From assembly GCA_019055375.1 (NCBI GenBank), contig JAHQIW010001446.1:1-64000 (forward strand): a DNA stretch of 64,000 bases, given 5' to 3'. The position numbers were made by a program, and so were the translations under genes. The notes below the pieces were generated by a model, which was not told the DNA's origin, did no database searches, and saw nothing but the letters and a program-made list of their open reading frames with translations. The stretch comes from Parelaphostrongylus tenuis (lineage: Eukaryota > Nematoda > Chromadorea > Rhabditida > Metastrongylidae). Positions 23,017 through 35,884 of the stretch are shown one piece after another (positions within the stretch are counted from its first letter, which is position 1; each line of letters opens with the position of its first letter).

Positions 23017-23405
23017 CCTATGCGGAAAAGAAAGGAGAAAAACGAAGAAGCAAACAAAGATTATTCTTTGACAAATCATTCTATTTGTGATCTCATGAAC
23101 GCGATGCGTTTATGGCGTCCGTCGTTTCCGTCGTTATCACAATCTCCCCTTCATTCAGGTCCCATTAAATACTGATTGTTTCCGGACAAGCAATCGTAGA
23201 AAAGTTATGACCGAAAGAAAAGCATCTGGATATGGGATGGGTTCTACTCAAGAGATTGATATCGGATGTCAAAATTTACCCTATTACGAAATACTAAGTA
23301 ACTGGTAGCGCGGTATCAGCGATATCTTCCACCACGTTTATTTTTGTATTTTTATTCGTCCTGAATTTACTTACAATAAGTTTGTTTCTTGCCATCTTTC
23401 TCGTT

Positions 23406-24030
23406 TGATGTCATTCAAAAGCTCGTGACCTCGAGATTCTGATTATGTAGGCCATTTTGTCTTCCATAGAACTATAAATTTTTCATTATTATAGAATGAA
23501 TACAGGTGCTTTATTCCAATATTAACTTTGGCAAAGCGTTTTCCTGTCAAGCAATGTTGCAGAGACCCGGAGAAATGGTAGTTTTCCTGTCAGGCAATGT
23601 TGCAGAGACTTGAAGAAATGGTAATCACTTGGAGCAGCGTCTGAGCTATACGATTATTGAATCAAAGTTCCCACCCTAATTCTTCAATCTTTTTGAATGG
23701 CAGTCGCGCAATATGTGGACGAGCGCTGTCTTAACGCCGCTTTGCTTAAGCTGTCACAGCCGATGTTGACGCGTTGATTTTGCCTTCACGAAACTTTTTG
23801 GACCATTTTTGCGTGTTTCGTAGATTCAACCGTCTTGTGGTTAAGTGCTCTACATAGTTCTGTGCCGCTTCGGTGGCAGAATGACCTATGTGGAGCGTTC
23901 AAGGGACGTTCACGACTTGAGTTTCGAAGTGATCATTCTGAAGTAAAAGAAATTTTCGTACAGTTACAAAAAAAAAAAATCGTTTACACATTTGGAATCT
24001 CGAAATTGTAAGCTTTTGAATGACATGAGA
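23406..24030. repeat. Inverted-repeat pair, possible non-autonomous element
   Basis: GATGTCATTCAAAAGCTCGT...TCGAGATTC at 23406-23438 is mirrored by GAATCTCGA...AGCTTTTGAATGACAT at 23995-24027. A further partial match (AATCTCGAGATT) lies near 24165. The interval has no coding frame. The 43-bp tandem duplication at 23538-23623 lies inside. Confidence 0.55.
23538..23623. repeat. 43-bp direct tandem duplication
   Basis: The unit 23538-23580 is repeated immediately at 23581-23623 with only a few mismatches. It starts GTTTTCCTGTCA and ends GAAATGGTA. The high identity suggests a recent local duplication. Confidence 0.9.
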
Positions 24031-24614
24031 TGCGATAAAAAGATATAAAAATAAATTTATTGCAAATAATCAAAACTTACAAGAAAATACAACATAACTC
24101 AGTTGCCATTCCTATAAAAAAATTACATGGGACTACATAAAATAAAATAGCCTATATATTCAAAATCTCGAGATTGCGAGATTTCGATGGACCTCAAGTA
24201 CAGTGAGAAGAAAACATCAAGGAATAATTTATTTTAATGAGTGAAAATTACAAAAAAATACGGAGAACTTAGTTTTCAACTTACGAATTTGAAGAAAAAC
24301 TTCTATTAACAGTCTTATTAACGAAATAGACGCACTTTAAAAAAAGCAATGAAAAAATCAACACAGCTTTTCTTCATATGATATAACAATTGCATTGTTT
24401 AATTATTTGTTTTGATAGAGTACATAAAGTGGAATCTTATTTTTTACACCGTGCGTGTTCTAGCATTTCTTGTAATGGACATCGTTCACACAAAATCACT
24501 ACCGTCAGAAGTCTTCGAACCGTTCTTACCTTGGCTTCGACTCATGCTCGAAATTTTTTTTTCGTCGCTCTTGTGGACAATGTCGGATGCTGGCCATTAC
24601 AGTGCTTCTTGGAA

Positions 24615-25345
24615 CTCTAATATAGCTGTACTCGAGCACCGTTCTCGCGCAGACTGACAAGAGTCAGCTTATCCCGACAAGCCTGGTAGCAATCTTGATT
24701 CGAGAGATCTGAGAGGCTTTGTTGGCGCGGAATGGAAACGACTTGGAACTTAGGTATGATAGCGTAACCTTTTTTCGATCGATTCTTCCAACACGGCGGC
24801 AAACAAGCTGTGATCAACGAAGCAGTGGGCGAATAGTTGGTAGTGATTTTGAAGTTCTTGAAGGAAACGACTTCCAGAGGCAGAGAATTTTGACAAATAA
24901 AACATTACTTCAAATAGTTTCAAGTTTTCCAAAAAAAGCGAGTTACAAGTCTCAAAACATTAGTGTTTCTCTCTCTCATAGCAGGTCATTGTTTTTAAAA
25001 TAATTTCTGGCTAAATTAAGCTTTACCCATAAATTCCATCAATAATTCGTTTCATATGAAAGAATTTATTCCTCTCAAATTCGATTATCTTGACTCAATG
25101 AGTGCAACAAAATCAAGACAAACTTACTGAGATTTTCTAAATTTACTGCCTTTTTGACTTTAATTCGATGTTGTAAGAATCGAGAACATAGATCCATGTT
25201 CCGATAAACTCTTTCAATGACAGTAATGTGAGCTTGTGTTGGATATACTTCAAATCTGTTTAGGACTTGGCTTGTCTCGACTATCGCCCCACTCCCTTGT
25301 TTTTCATTTATAAATTCCAAGGAAGCGATAAGATTTCATGATATT
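24615..25345 (-). pseudogene. Candidate decayed gene, faint cullin-repeat spacing
   Basis: A minus-strand frame at about 25345-25128 reads ...VLNRFEVYPTQAHITVIERV... and CSRFLQHRIKVKKAVNLENL, and ends at the strong donor A|GTAAGT. A second frame from 24907 joins in phase if ATTTGAAG is the acceptor. It reads SRFLQELQNHYQLFAHCF followed by VDHSLFAAVLEESIEKR. A third frame, SLSDLSNQDCYQACRDKL..., continues after a frame change near 24765 and stops at about 24617. The spacing Y..L....F.....F...L resembles part of the cullin repeat region, but this is weak and from memory. The frame change points to a pseudogene or to a wrong exon model. Confidence 0.28.
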
Positions 25346-25349
25346 TGTT

Positions 25350-28300
25350 GAACCGTCACAATTTTTAATCATATTTACTTAACCAAATTGAACATAATAT
25401 GTCATTTTCTTGAATCTCAAATGTTCCTACTACTTGTTTCCTTAATTATTATGAAGATCTGTTTGCTCTGTCTTTATTTTTTCCATAAAGGATAAACACT
25501 GATGAAAAGCAGAGCGGATGGGATCCATGTTTTTCACATTCACCATCATCTTATCTTCCATTTCTCTTCCCACACCACTTAGACCACCTTGCATGCATGA
25601 CCCTCTTGACTCGGGGCTTGGGTGCTAGCAATATCTGCTCACCTGTCCACATTACTCGAATCATGCTGATTCTCATTTTGAAAAGATCCTTACTTACGAG
25701 AAATTATTCCATTTTGCTTAGAGAACTAATCGCTTCTCACAGCATATTATGCTATGGTTGTTAAAAGAACCGAATCTTTGAAAAAAAGAACTAACGAGCC
25801 AATATTATGGTATAAACGCTAGGTCTCGAAGGGCGGAAAAGAGCGAAAAGTTTTCCTTCGCAGAATGACTGCTATGTCCCACCCAAGTGGCGCATCATCT
25901 CACGTCAACCAGCGCTTTTTCATAGTAATGAACTACGATTTAAAGCAGAGTTTGTCTCCTGATTCAGTCTGTCTGCTCAGCATAAAATTCAAACGCGTCT
26001 TTCCGAGGTCTTGCTAGGAGCAAACTAGTGTTAGGAAATATTATAACCTGTGCATAAGCCGACATCCAGATAGCGGTCAATAGCGGTCGCTTGCTGTCTC
26101 ACACAAAATTGTAGAAACGCCCTGATACGTGTTATACCGAATTCCAAGGAGATTAGGACCATTTCGTAGAAATTTTCATAATGTGGACGACTCATTATCT
26201 ATTCAGATTGTCTCTGATATGTCAATGGCAGAAATAAAATCTTTCCACTTATTTCTTAATCATAATTCAAAAGTATCATCAAAAAATCGTGGTCACAGCT
26301 GTTCCAAAAAAATCTACAAATTTGGAATATGAGTGTTTACAAATTTCTTCCATTTATTGAAGATGTTCAGTCATTAGATTCTTCTTGGAATATGAGATCT
26401 TTGAAGGCCAAAAAACTCAACAAGATCCTTTTCTTAAATTTTTACTATATCACAAGCAGAACTGAATGAAAGCCCCGGTTTCAGTAAGGTCTTTAGCTGG
26501 CCACAATCAGTGAAGTGTTGCTGGTCATTCCAATCGGCATGATTAACAGGTAGTTTGAATAATATTATCTGAAAATTACCCACATTCGCAGCATAGTTCG
26601 GTGTAATACGTCATCATCATCACCAGAATCGACCGCACCTATTGACACCAACTCTTTTCTGTTCCTCCGCTACTATTTAGGACTTCAATCTGAGATAAGG
26701 TATGGGAATAAAAATTTCTTGAAACTCCACAAATGTGCATTGGCGGAAAAGATTGCAGATTAAATGAAATGGACGAGCCACTTACTATACAACTCTTTCC
26801 ATTTTTACGCAAAAAACTCCGTTCTATTCTGTAAAAAACGGTAGAAGCACAACAGTTCGGGATGCTATCGAATGCATGTCCGATGACTTGACTTTAATGG
26901 GAGAAATAATCTTCAAATCCAATCGAAGCAAAATGATGCCAAATTTGTGTGAGAAGAGTTTCCTTAGATCCGCCAAAGGCTGCTGATTGCATGTGATGAC
27001 AACCTAGAAATGTTCTGCTAAAGCTTTGAAAGCAACCCACAAGTCGATACTCAATTGACACACACGACATTCATGAAGAACATAATGCCATCATATGTTA
27101 GTCGAACCAACTCTCGAAAACAAAGATCTTCACGAATGACGGTTGCAAGGCTACGAATCGAATGGGAGATGTGTTGGGATCCATATGACACGTGACACCT
27201 GTCGCACCATTAACTGAATAAATATGTTTTTTTAAGAATGGTCATTCCAAGAAATTGACATTGATGGATGGAGAACGCTTTTCATTGGCGTCTTCTAATG
27301 GTTTGCTCACATTCAACAGAAACATGATCGTCACCATGGAGAACTAGCCAATGGTTTTTTATAAATAGAACCTATAATATGCTTGATAAACTGAAGTCAC
27401 AAGAGAATTCATAAGAAAATCATCACAATGACTGGTTGAAACCTTGTGTAAAAATTGCAGGCGACAAAGGTGAAACGTTTGGTAATGATCTATTCGTGTA
27501 ATATATGTCATGTATTAGGCCTCATGAAGTCAGTAGCCCTGGGGCATGAGAAAGAACTTGTGGTCATCTACGTATTGCACGACGCTCTGACAACTTAGCT
27601 ATGCACTCCCTTTTAGGTTTTTGTCTTCCAATTTGGTGAATTATTTCTGTATAGGAGGGGATACCGTTTTCGTCTAGTAAACCTAGAACGAACCAATCTG
27701 CACTGCTGCATAAGGAGGGTTGCTGGGACTTCTTTGCTGCAGCTTTCTATTAGACTTACCTTACGATGTAACTACTTTATTACAATTTTGAACTATCATT
27801 TACTACCTATTCTTCTCTCATAGCAGAGTACGATGCTAAAATCAACTACAAAAGTGGTGAGAGATGGCCAAAGCTTGGACCTTGAAGTGTTTCTGAACTC
27901 GCCATCACTCTTTCGGGGATCTCAACTGATACGTAATGCAGAACCAAAATCCTCATTCTGCCTTCTTTTCAGCCATATTTTAACCGTAACGGTGATATCA
28001 GCAATCATTCGTCAACAGAGATGATCTAGAGAGTAAAAGTCGGCATTGAATCCTGGACTAACTATGTTAGAGATATAGAAGAAAGAAAAAAAAACTTCCC
28101 ACTATCGGATACAAGATAATTACATATTTCTTTTGTTCTATAATAGTTTTCGTAGACTTTTGCTACTAAATGAGGAAGAATGATGTCTTATCGATGAAAA
28201 TTATTCTTTTTTTAGATAGATAATCAAAGAGGAAACTGGTCAGGAGAGTCCTGAAACTAGTTAATTGTATGGATTCAACGTAAACAACCATCTCGGCACT

Positions 28301-31300
28301 TACGCTTTCATTGAATCATTCACTATTAAGGCATCGACCTTCTTGACTTCACTAATAACCCTTTAATTGCTTGTAGGGAGCTGAACTCAACGTAAAGTTC
28401 ATTTTGTTGCCCACCTCACTAAGCCTTTTCGGAGATCACTTAGTTTCCTCTGTATCATTGTCTTTCAATCTATGAAAACCGAAAATTTCTTCTGAGCATT
28501 ATTGATATCACTTGCTTTAATTGATCAACATCCAGCAGAACAATTGGTCGCAGAGTAGAATTTCTGGAAAGGTATGCTCAAAATCCATAGCAGCCGACAA
28601 ACGAAGTATTAAAGAAAACAAAACGACTCACTCATCAATATCAAGCTCTTACGAAATGCGAGGCCATAAAACTGATTAAAAACTGCCCGTTATTTTTCCG
28701 AAATCTTATGTGCAATAGATTACGAGATTATTCAAAATTTCCTGAACGATCCAATAAAAGCACTCAGTGGCCTAAGGGAAAACGAATATAATCAAAAATT
28801 ATGTTCGAAAGCCCATAATGATAATGACAAAGAGATATTTTTAACACGTGAATTTTTCATAGAATTGAATGCAAGGACAAAAGATTGCTGTGTTTAATAA
28901 GTACTTTTTTGTCAATGAAATCCTGTCGTCCCAAGTTTCTGCTTGCTTTCGGCTACAGTAATCGACTTAATTATCTCGAGTCCGTCACTAATCTCTCTAA
29001 ATGATAATATTTCCAGATAATGTTGGGGAAATCTTCTTTTCATGAAGCGACAGGAGGAGGAACAATCTAGTCAGACCGTTTACATCAGCCCCATCATAAG
29101 TACTCGAAATCAATCCATGATGTTTGGCGTGGAGTTATTCATGCCCATCATTGCACAAATTGAAATGTTTACAGTAATTGAGGCGTGAAATTCTTGGCAA
29201 TCAGTATACGATCGAGGCATTATTTATAGATCACTCGTAACATGAACGTAAACAAATGCACCACTAGCACGAACACCGTCTACAGCCTTACGAAAAGCAA
29301 CATTATGGAAGAGATTTACTGTCCATTGGCCGGCAGGATAAGTATCAACAGCACAGAGAATTTAGACTCACTCGTGATGCCGTAGTTGAGTGACTGTTCA
29401 TTTAGCGCCTACGATAACTTTCGAGACTGTCAGTGATTCTGATCCTCCGAGACAACTCAGTTATGTAGTTAACATCAGTTTTTGGGCATAAGAGGTGGGG
29501 GATTTGATTTGAGCAGGGTTTGAGATCGAGCCAGCGGCCTTGTGTGCATTGCAAAACACTTCTGATCCCACTGCGTCATATAAGTATTCAACGGAAGAAA
29601 CATTGCCTCTTCTAACTTCCGTCTGCAAATTTTCAAATTTTCGAAGATAACGAAGATCTACATAGTTGCTTTCTAAGGGGTATTAGCCACTTCATTGACT
29701 TTTTCGACTTTTTTCAATTCAAAACAATCTTTACAAACATGCTATTTTTTCCAAAATTTGAAGACTGTGTATGAACCCGTCGATCTACATGCCGATGCTG
29801 AGGCGCCAATTGGAGTTGATGACCGTCTTTCCCTGAAGGACTAAACGAGGTTGCCCTTCGTATTTGATGACAGCCGAAATCTTGCTCTTACAGATGTTTT
29901 TTTGTGTAGACATTGAACGGTGTTGTAATTAGCCATCATCGAACAGTCACCTTAAGTTCGTTCGTCAATGCGCTTCGTTATCCGCCATCAAACCAATTCA
30001 CATTTAGGTTCATTGAGTGGTCGGAGCCACCCTCTTCACTTTGGATGACGACAACGACCTTACAGCAAAGATCCTTGTATAACTCTCTTTTTCCATGTAA
30101 AACCGACGCGATGACAAATCAAGTTAAAACCTTGATACATTATTCAGAGGAGAAACTGAATGGCCACCAAGATCTATTGTTGTAGAGTCCATAAATAAGA
30201 TAAATTAAAAGACTGATTTCAGAAGAATTAAAGGAATTTAGACTAAATAAAATCGTAAGATAAGGACGTGACTTGCTGTTGATCTTTGCGAGCTTCTAGT
30301 TTTAAATACTGCGAATATTGAAATGATTGATTTTTTCACATGTCTTTTCTTATTGATGCGGTCAAACAAAATTAGAAGTACCGAAACTATAGTGAGTGTT
30401 TACTCAAATGAAAATATTCAGTCTAATATATCGGCTTCGATCGTCGCAGACCGGCTAGTCACAGGAACTGTTGCTGCCGAGGAGGACTCTTAGTATCAAA
30501 GTATCAATTTTCTTCAGAATCCACAATGACCAACTAATGCTGTTAATGGAATCTGGGAACGTCCTAACCTGTCTAGCTCAGGAGTCGCTTAGAAAATCAC
30601 CCTCGACTATGATATCATATTTCAGAGAGCAAAAGAAACGGCAAGCACTGAAACAGGACTAAATCCAAGCACAAGTCTATGCGAACACATTGATAACAAC
30701 TGTAGGACAAAACGTACAGAAGCATTTCTGAGTTCTGTGATTTGTAACGACAAAATGTCTATATATTACCTCGATATTAAAACTAAGTAAAAGGAACAAA
30801 AAGGCAATCCGATTAAGAATGATTGATCCCTGAGCGATGTGCTGCTCATTCAACTCTATTTGTCACATCGTAGTTGTGACAAAAGCATTATTTTGCCTGT
30901 GCTGTTACTAGTATTCATCTACAAATGAACTGAATCAGGATTTCATCTATGCAGACAAGTTTGGCAGCAAATTTTCCGAGTGATAGGGGCAGGGTGCTGG
31001 GTTGACTGTGGTTACGCAATCGAGCCAGCTATCGGTTCATATATCATACAGTACTTTCTGCCAATGAGATATCGCTCCATAAAATCAAATATACTGACCT
31101 ATAAGCCAAGCTTAGGTGTTACAGAGTTTTAGAGAGAAGTAGGTACTCCAAAATGCACAAGGTATTTTCAGATGAATTCTTGCTTGGAAAACCTCGCCCT
31201 TCATCTCCCGTGGTTGAAACATTGGTACCCGCCTTGTCAGGGCCGTTAGCAGCGATGGCTTAATATTTGGTAGGCTGGGGAAAGATTTTCACCCAATCAC

Positions 31301-31860
31301 TTAATGTATATCACGATTATACAGTTGAATACATGACGCATCTTCCAAGGATTGATCGATGCCAAATGATTTCTCATTTTTTCTAAATTCTTGCAGCCGG
31401 TGAGCACCGATAAAATTGCAAATTTTATTAAAAAAATAGGAGCTACTAATGAATCTCGTATGCTCACCAAACACGTTCATTTTCAGTCTTGCTAATCCTA
31501 GTACGACCTTATGCGCCAATTACACGAAAAGCTAAGACGCCCGATTGCTCATCCTGAAGAGCGGCTGCAGTGTAGTGCGGAAATCGTCATCATGCTTTTG
31601 GATATATGATCATTTTTATGAAAAGCGAGAAAGAACATGAAACCTGGTCTATAAACTCATATCTACACATGACTCTGCATCCGCCTCATCTTGGATTCGG
31701 TTGGCCTCATTTAAAAACCTCAAAACTCATCTGCAATAGGTATCTGAAAACTGAGTAATCCAAGTTTCTCAGCGATGTATATTACCGCAAGGCGAGAATC
31801 TACGCAAAAATACGTAGAATAATCGGCAATCTATGGCTAATTTTGGAGTGTTCCAATTTA
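25350..31860. other. 6.5-kb gene-poor stretch
   Basis: I find no splice-bounded exon set, RNA gene or named repeat. A degenerate coding-like patch around 26640-27000 (for example VRDAIECMSDDLTLMGEI) is broken by stops and frame changes and may be an unidentified pseudogene. A 90-codon + frame at 29913-30185 and a 63-codon frame at 30471-30662 are open but show no family features. This could be intronic to a larger gene. Confidence 0.4.
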
Positions 31861-31872
31861 TGACAGTGCAAA

Positions 31873-31877
31873 TACAT

Positions 31878-31934
<57 letters not shown>
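31873..31934. repeat. (AT)n microsatellite
   Basis: About 60 bp of nearly pure AT dinucleotide repeat with one AA interruption. Its length is likely variable. Confidence 0.95.
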
Positions 31935-31936
<2 letters not shown>

Positions 31937-31939
31937 ATT

Positions 31940-33360
31940 ATTTTCTTGCTCCCATTAAGCTAAGCTCAAGCTGAGTACATGATCCGCAACTTCAAACTGG
32001 AGATCTTTGCTGAACTATCATCCTGACGCTCAATCGGACACAATGGAACGGCTTTGCATCTCCAGAAGCTGCTCAGCCAAAATAGTACAATATCTGACAC
32101 ACAAATTCTATTCTTTTTTGATTATTCAACCTTCTTACAAATATTTTTCCCAAGCCTACCAACCGTCCCTACGGGGGCAGAAATTAGCGTCAGGATTGTT
32201 TCATGTACAGCTAGCTCTCTCCAATTCGTAACTGGCGATTGCTCGTGACGATGAACTTGGAGCGCTTTATCAAAGCTATCCGAGGATTCAAAAAGGAGAC
32301 TTTTTCAATCAATGAAATTGAAGGAAAGAAGATCAGAAAGACTCATGTATTTGTCGAACTCACACCCAAAGCGAGAAGAACTTCGTGGACGATGAGTGCA
32401 TGGAAACGAATTTAATGTAAAAATGCTGGTATGCACATATTTTATGTTCTAAAGAATGGGCGAACACTGATAAGAAAACCATGAAGCCTAATAAAGCTTC
32501 ATCGTTAATGTCATAGCCGTTAGGTTGCTAATGATTGTTTTGGCGACAGTCTCCAATAACACTTTGACATTTAATATATTATATCACATATACAAGTCAG
32601 CCCATTTTAAACAGACCACATGACATGCGCAGCTCAAAAATGGCTATTTGACATACTTTTTATATTCTCGTAAAGTTTTTCTTCCGTGTTTTTTTTGCAT
32701 TTTTTTCGTATTTCACTTGACCTTCTTACAACTGCTCTTCGTTTTTTGATCTCATTTGCAATACGCGAGTGAGTGAAAGAATTTCCTCGCCTGAAAATGA
32801 TGTTAACTCGTCGTCGGGCCCTCAACGTCTTTCAATTTCGCTAAGTACTCGTTCGTAACGCTTTTCTTCTCTTATGAGCACCATTTGTGTGTCCAGAACT
32901 TAATTACAAATGCTCATATGGATGACATAAAATGAATAACGACTATAGTGATCCCAGTATATCCTGACTAATAATAATTTTCTGTTCCAGTAAAAATATA
33001 TTAATCAAGTTTTAGAATGTTCAAAATTAAACGGTAAAAGCTCACAAGCTTTTGAAGAAAAAGAAGTAGCAACCTCGCGAAGTTTTGGAAGAAAAAAAAA
33101 CTGTACGATTTAATTTTCTAAATCACCTTTCTGCTCTATTATCTCTCAAGCAACGATTCGTATGAAGAATTAAAATATTTTTCCCATGAATACCAATACC
33201 ATTTTATTCGAGTGCTTTGAGCTTAGTTTCATATTCCAAATAAGTTCTTGAAAATCCGGTCGTTCAGAGAAAAGTTTACTCTCGAATGTACTGTATTTCT
33301 ACTGCTTTTTTCGCGGTGTTATGATGGTACTTATATAACAAAGAGAACTGAGTGGTGAGC
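31940..33360. other. Intergenic, no gene seen
   Basis: Short open frames at 32007-32248 (+) and 32634-32825 (-) lack splice signals or family features. No repeat family of this window is present. Confidence 0.4.
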
Positions 33361-33369
33361 AAAAACACA

Positions 33370-33560
33370 GCCGCAGGCGGGAATCGAACCCACGTTTCGT
33401 CCTTTCCGGGGACGCGTGCTCTACCACTACACCACTGAGGCACATTTGCCCGACCACTCATTCTTCAACATCTCTATGTTAGCTGTCAGCCACCAACCTT
33501 CAACAGGTTCAGTCGGATATGCGATTTCGCTTTATAAATCCCGTTAAGCTGACAGCTAAG
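33370..33560 (-). repeat. tRNA-like SINE (head on minus strand) with hairpin tail
   Basis: The head 33370-33441, read on the minus strand, has acceptor-like GCCTCAG and CTGCGGC (one mismatch), A box TGGTGTAGTGGTAGAGCA, anticodon arm CGTCC-CCGGAAA-GGACG (perfect stem) and B box GGTTCGATTCC. The tail carries TTAGCTGTCAGC at 33479-33490 mirrored by GCTGACAGCTAA near 33548-33559. The loop lacks U33, so it is not a normal tRNA. Related but more decayed copies lie at 61744-61930 and 62026-62098. Confidence 0.7.
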
Positions 33561-35820
33561 GGTATAAAAGTTAAGTTAAAAGTTATAGTTTTGGTTATGA
33601 GTTATAGTTTCTCTTAGTTATAAAGTTTACTCTATTCAATGAGTACAACTCGTGGGCAACGATAGAATCACTCATCGATATGATTTTAGAATAAATGCAT
33701 TGTAATTGCAGAGGCGTAACCAGTTGCATGGCTGCTACAAAAAATGGGCGTGTCTTTATGAACGATTGGGCGTGGCTTTGTTCTTGGACACATTGTTTGC
33801 AGGAGGTCGTATTTGCCTCAAAGATTTTTTTTTTCATATCATTTCTTTCAAAAACCGCGTGGTGAAAGGCTCTATCCGCTTGATACGTGTGAATGAGCAT
33901 TGTCGCAGAATGGCAGGACACCGTACTATCTCTTTTTGTCCCTTGCCACCTCTCTGTCACTCTTGTGGAACAACTCAATTGAACCTTTTGCTGGTCATTT
34001 TAGCTTTCAATTACTGGTAGTCGCAATACACATTATTTTCCTACACAAGAAGGAGTGGCAAATTCATTGAATCCTCTCTCGAACAGAATAAACGACGCAT
34101 TCCTAGAGCGCCTCAAATTGTAAGTGTCTTGGCACTTCACGTTGCCCACCTTTCTTCCACCACACGTAGCGACGCCAGCGATATAAAGAATAAATGTAAC
34201 AAACGTCATAAATTTTTATTTTCTAATATCAATGAGCCATCAAACAGACTCCTTCCTGATTTGGCTTTTCTGCGGCGAAATTGAGTGTTTTTATTTCTGT
34301 TGCGAATTTTCTATAGAGAAGTGGTTAGTAGAATATCACAGTAAGAATCGGTTACGTCTCAATGATCTGTCCACTTTTTTCACTGAAAGCTAATACTAGC
34401 TTTGCATCCAACTTACAGCGTATCTATATCGAAAAAAAGAAATTGCGATTAAGTTCTGTGTCACTTAATTTGAAGAGAACATGTTCTACATAGACTTTCT
34501 TATTGTTGGTTACACCAGCCTTTCCATCTGCAATCGTTACCTTCACTTCTCTTTTTCGATTTTCTTTTCGGAGGTTCTACTTTTTCGTCTCTCCGTACTC
34601 CTTTTAGTTCATCTCTATTTTCACCACTCCATTCAATTTTCGCATTATCTTTTTCTTCCACTTATTCCACCTCATCTGCTTTCTTCACATTTTCTTCTTC
34701 CTACTGCTTCATTCACTAGCTGACTTTCGTTATAACTGCAGTTAGGGCAATTTGTTGCGCAACCCAATACTTGCAATGAGTGCTGTCATTAATGGGGCCA
34801 ACTGACCTGCATATATTAATTTTCATTTGCCAGAATTCTCTCACTCTACTGAAGAAAAAGTAATCGGCTCAGCTTCATTGTTTACATATTATTGAAATGT
34901 TTTACTTAAGGTTCTCTTTTACGTTCGACTGTAGCTTTATTCTGCTTAAAAGAATTATTCAATTTACTTGATTTTGTCTTAACGAGTAGTAAACTTTATG
35001 GAGCGCATAATTAACAAATGTTGTCTCGCAAGGTAAGTAAAACTGGTACGAAAATCTCAGAATTCATTTTTGTAATAGATTTTCTCCTCGTAAGATATAT
35101 TTTGCTCTGTCATTCTTACGTGTGTTGAGACTATTTGTGACTACCTGCATGGAAGTTCACCTAGCGATCAAAATACAGATTGAGCGAATAAAACCAATAG
35201 CAATTATTGAAATTCTGGCTCATTTTTTGAGGCATATATCTATTATGAGAATAATGTGTACTGAAGAATGGAACAACACCGATGTCCTTGACAAGTTTAT
35301 TACCCACGGGACCTTGCCCTTCCGTCCCCACACACGCGCTGGGTGACGCCGAACCGAGACAAGCCATCGAACAGAAGACGCAGCGTGCGTTCACTGGGCA
35401 CTGAACCATATGAGATAAAGAAAAGATTTTTCAGATTTAACATGACTTTCCTTTCGCCTATATAAACGGTAGCAAGTGGTTTTACGTCATACGCATGGTC
35501 TTTTGTTCAATCCCACATCTAGGTCTAGTCTAGCCGTGCTATCGAACTGTTTGTGAGCATTACATCGCTGCCGGACTTATTTGCGATGATATGGCATCAT
35601 CTTGATACATCGTTAATCAGCTGCAAATAATTTTATTAACCAGAAAAGCGTTCGATCACTGTGACGATGTTTGATCAAACCAAGTGTGTGGCGGATCCTT
35701 TATGGATCAACCACGACACTTTTCTATCTATCTTTTGTTACCGTTCTCCTCTGGTTTTCATTACTTTCTACGTACATCCACCTAAGAAAACTAAAATGTA
35801 AGCATAAACTCGGTTCAATA

Positions 35821-35884
35821 GGTGTTGAATCCCCGTCTCAGCCATACCAGGGGCGCGTGATACCACTATACCACTGAAGCTACA
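35821..35884 (-). repeat. Decayed tRNA-like SINE head
   Basis: On the minus strand, GCTTCAGTGGTATAGTGGTA resembles the A-box side of the SINE at 33370, and GGGATTCAACACC is a degraded B box. The rest of the cloverleaf has been lost. Confidence 0.45.

Noticed and set aside
24412..24657. + strand open frame opposite the 24.6-kb block
   Set aside because: The minus-strand reading is more protein-like and has a neighbouring exon with a consensus donor.
33370..33441. Possible functional tRNA gene
   Set aside because: The acceptor stem has a mismatch and the anticodon loop CCGGAAA lacks U33. Related copies occur as repeats, so it is a SINE head.
33276..33461. Minus-strand open frame across the SINE
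   Set aside because: Most of it is the tRNA-like head of the element at 33370-33441, so the frame is a by-product.
34481..34723. 80-codon + frame rich in Phe, Leu and Ser
   Set aside because: The composition is that expected from pyrimidine-rich sequence, with no transmembrane gene context or splice signals.
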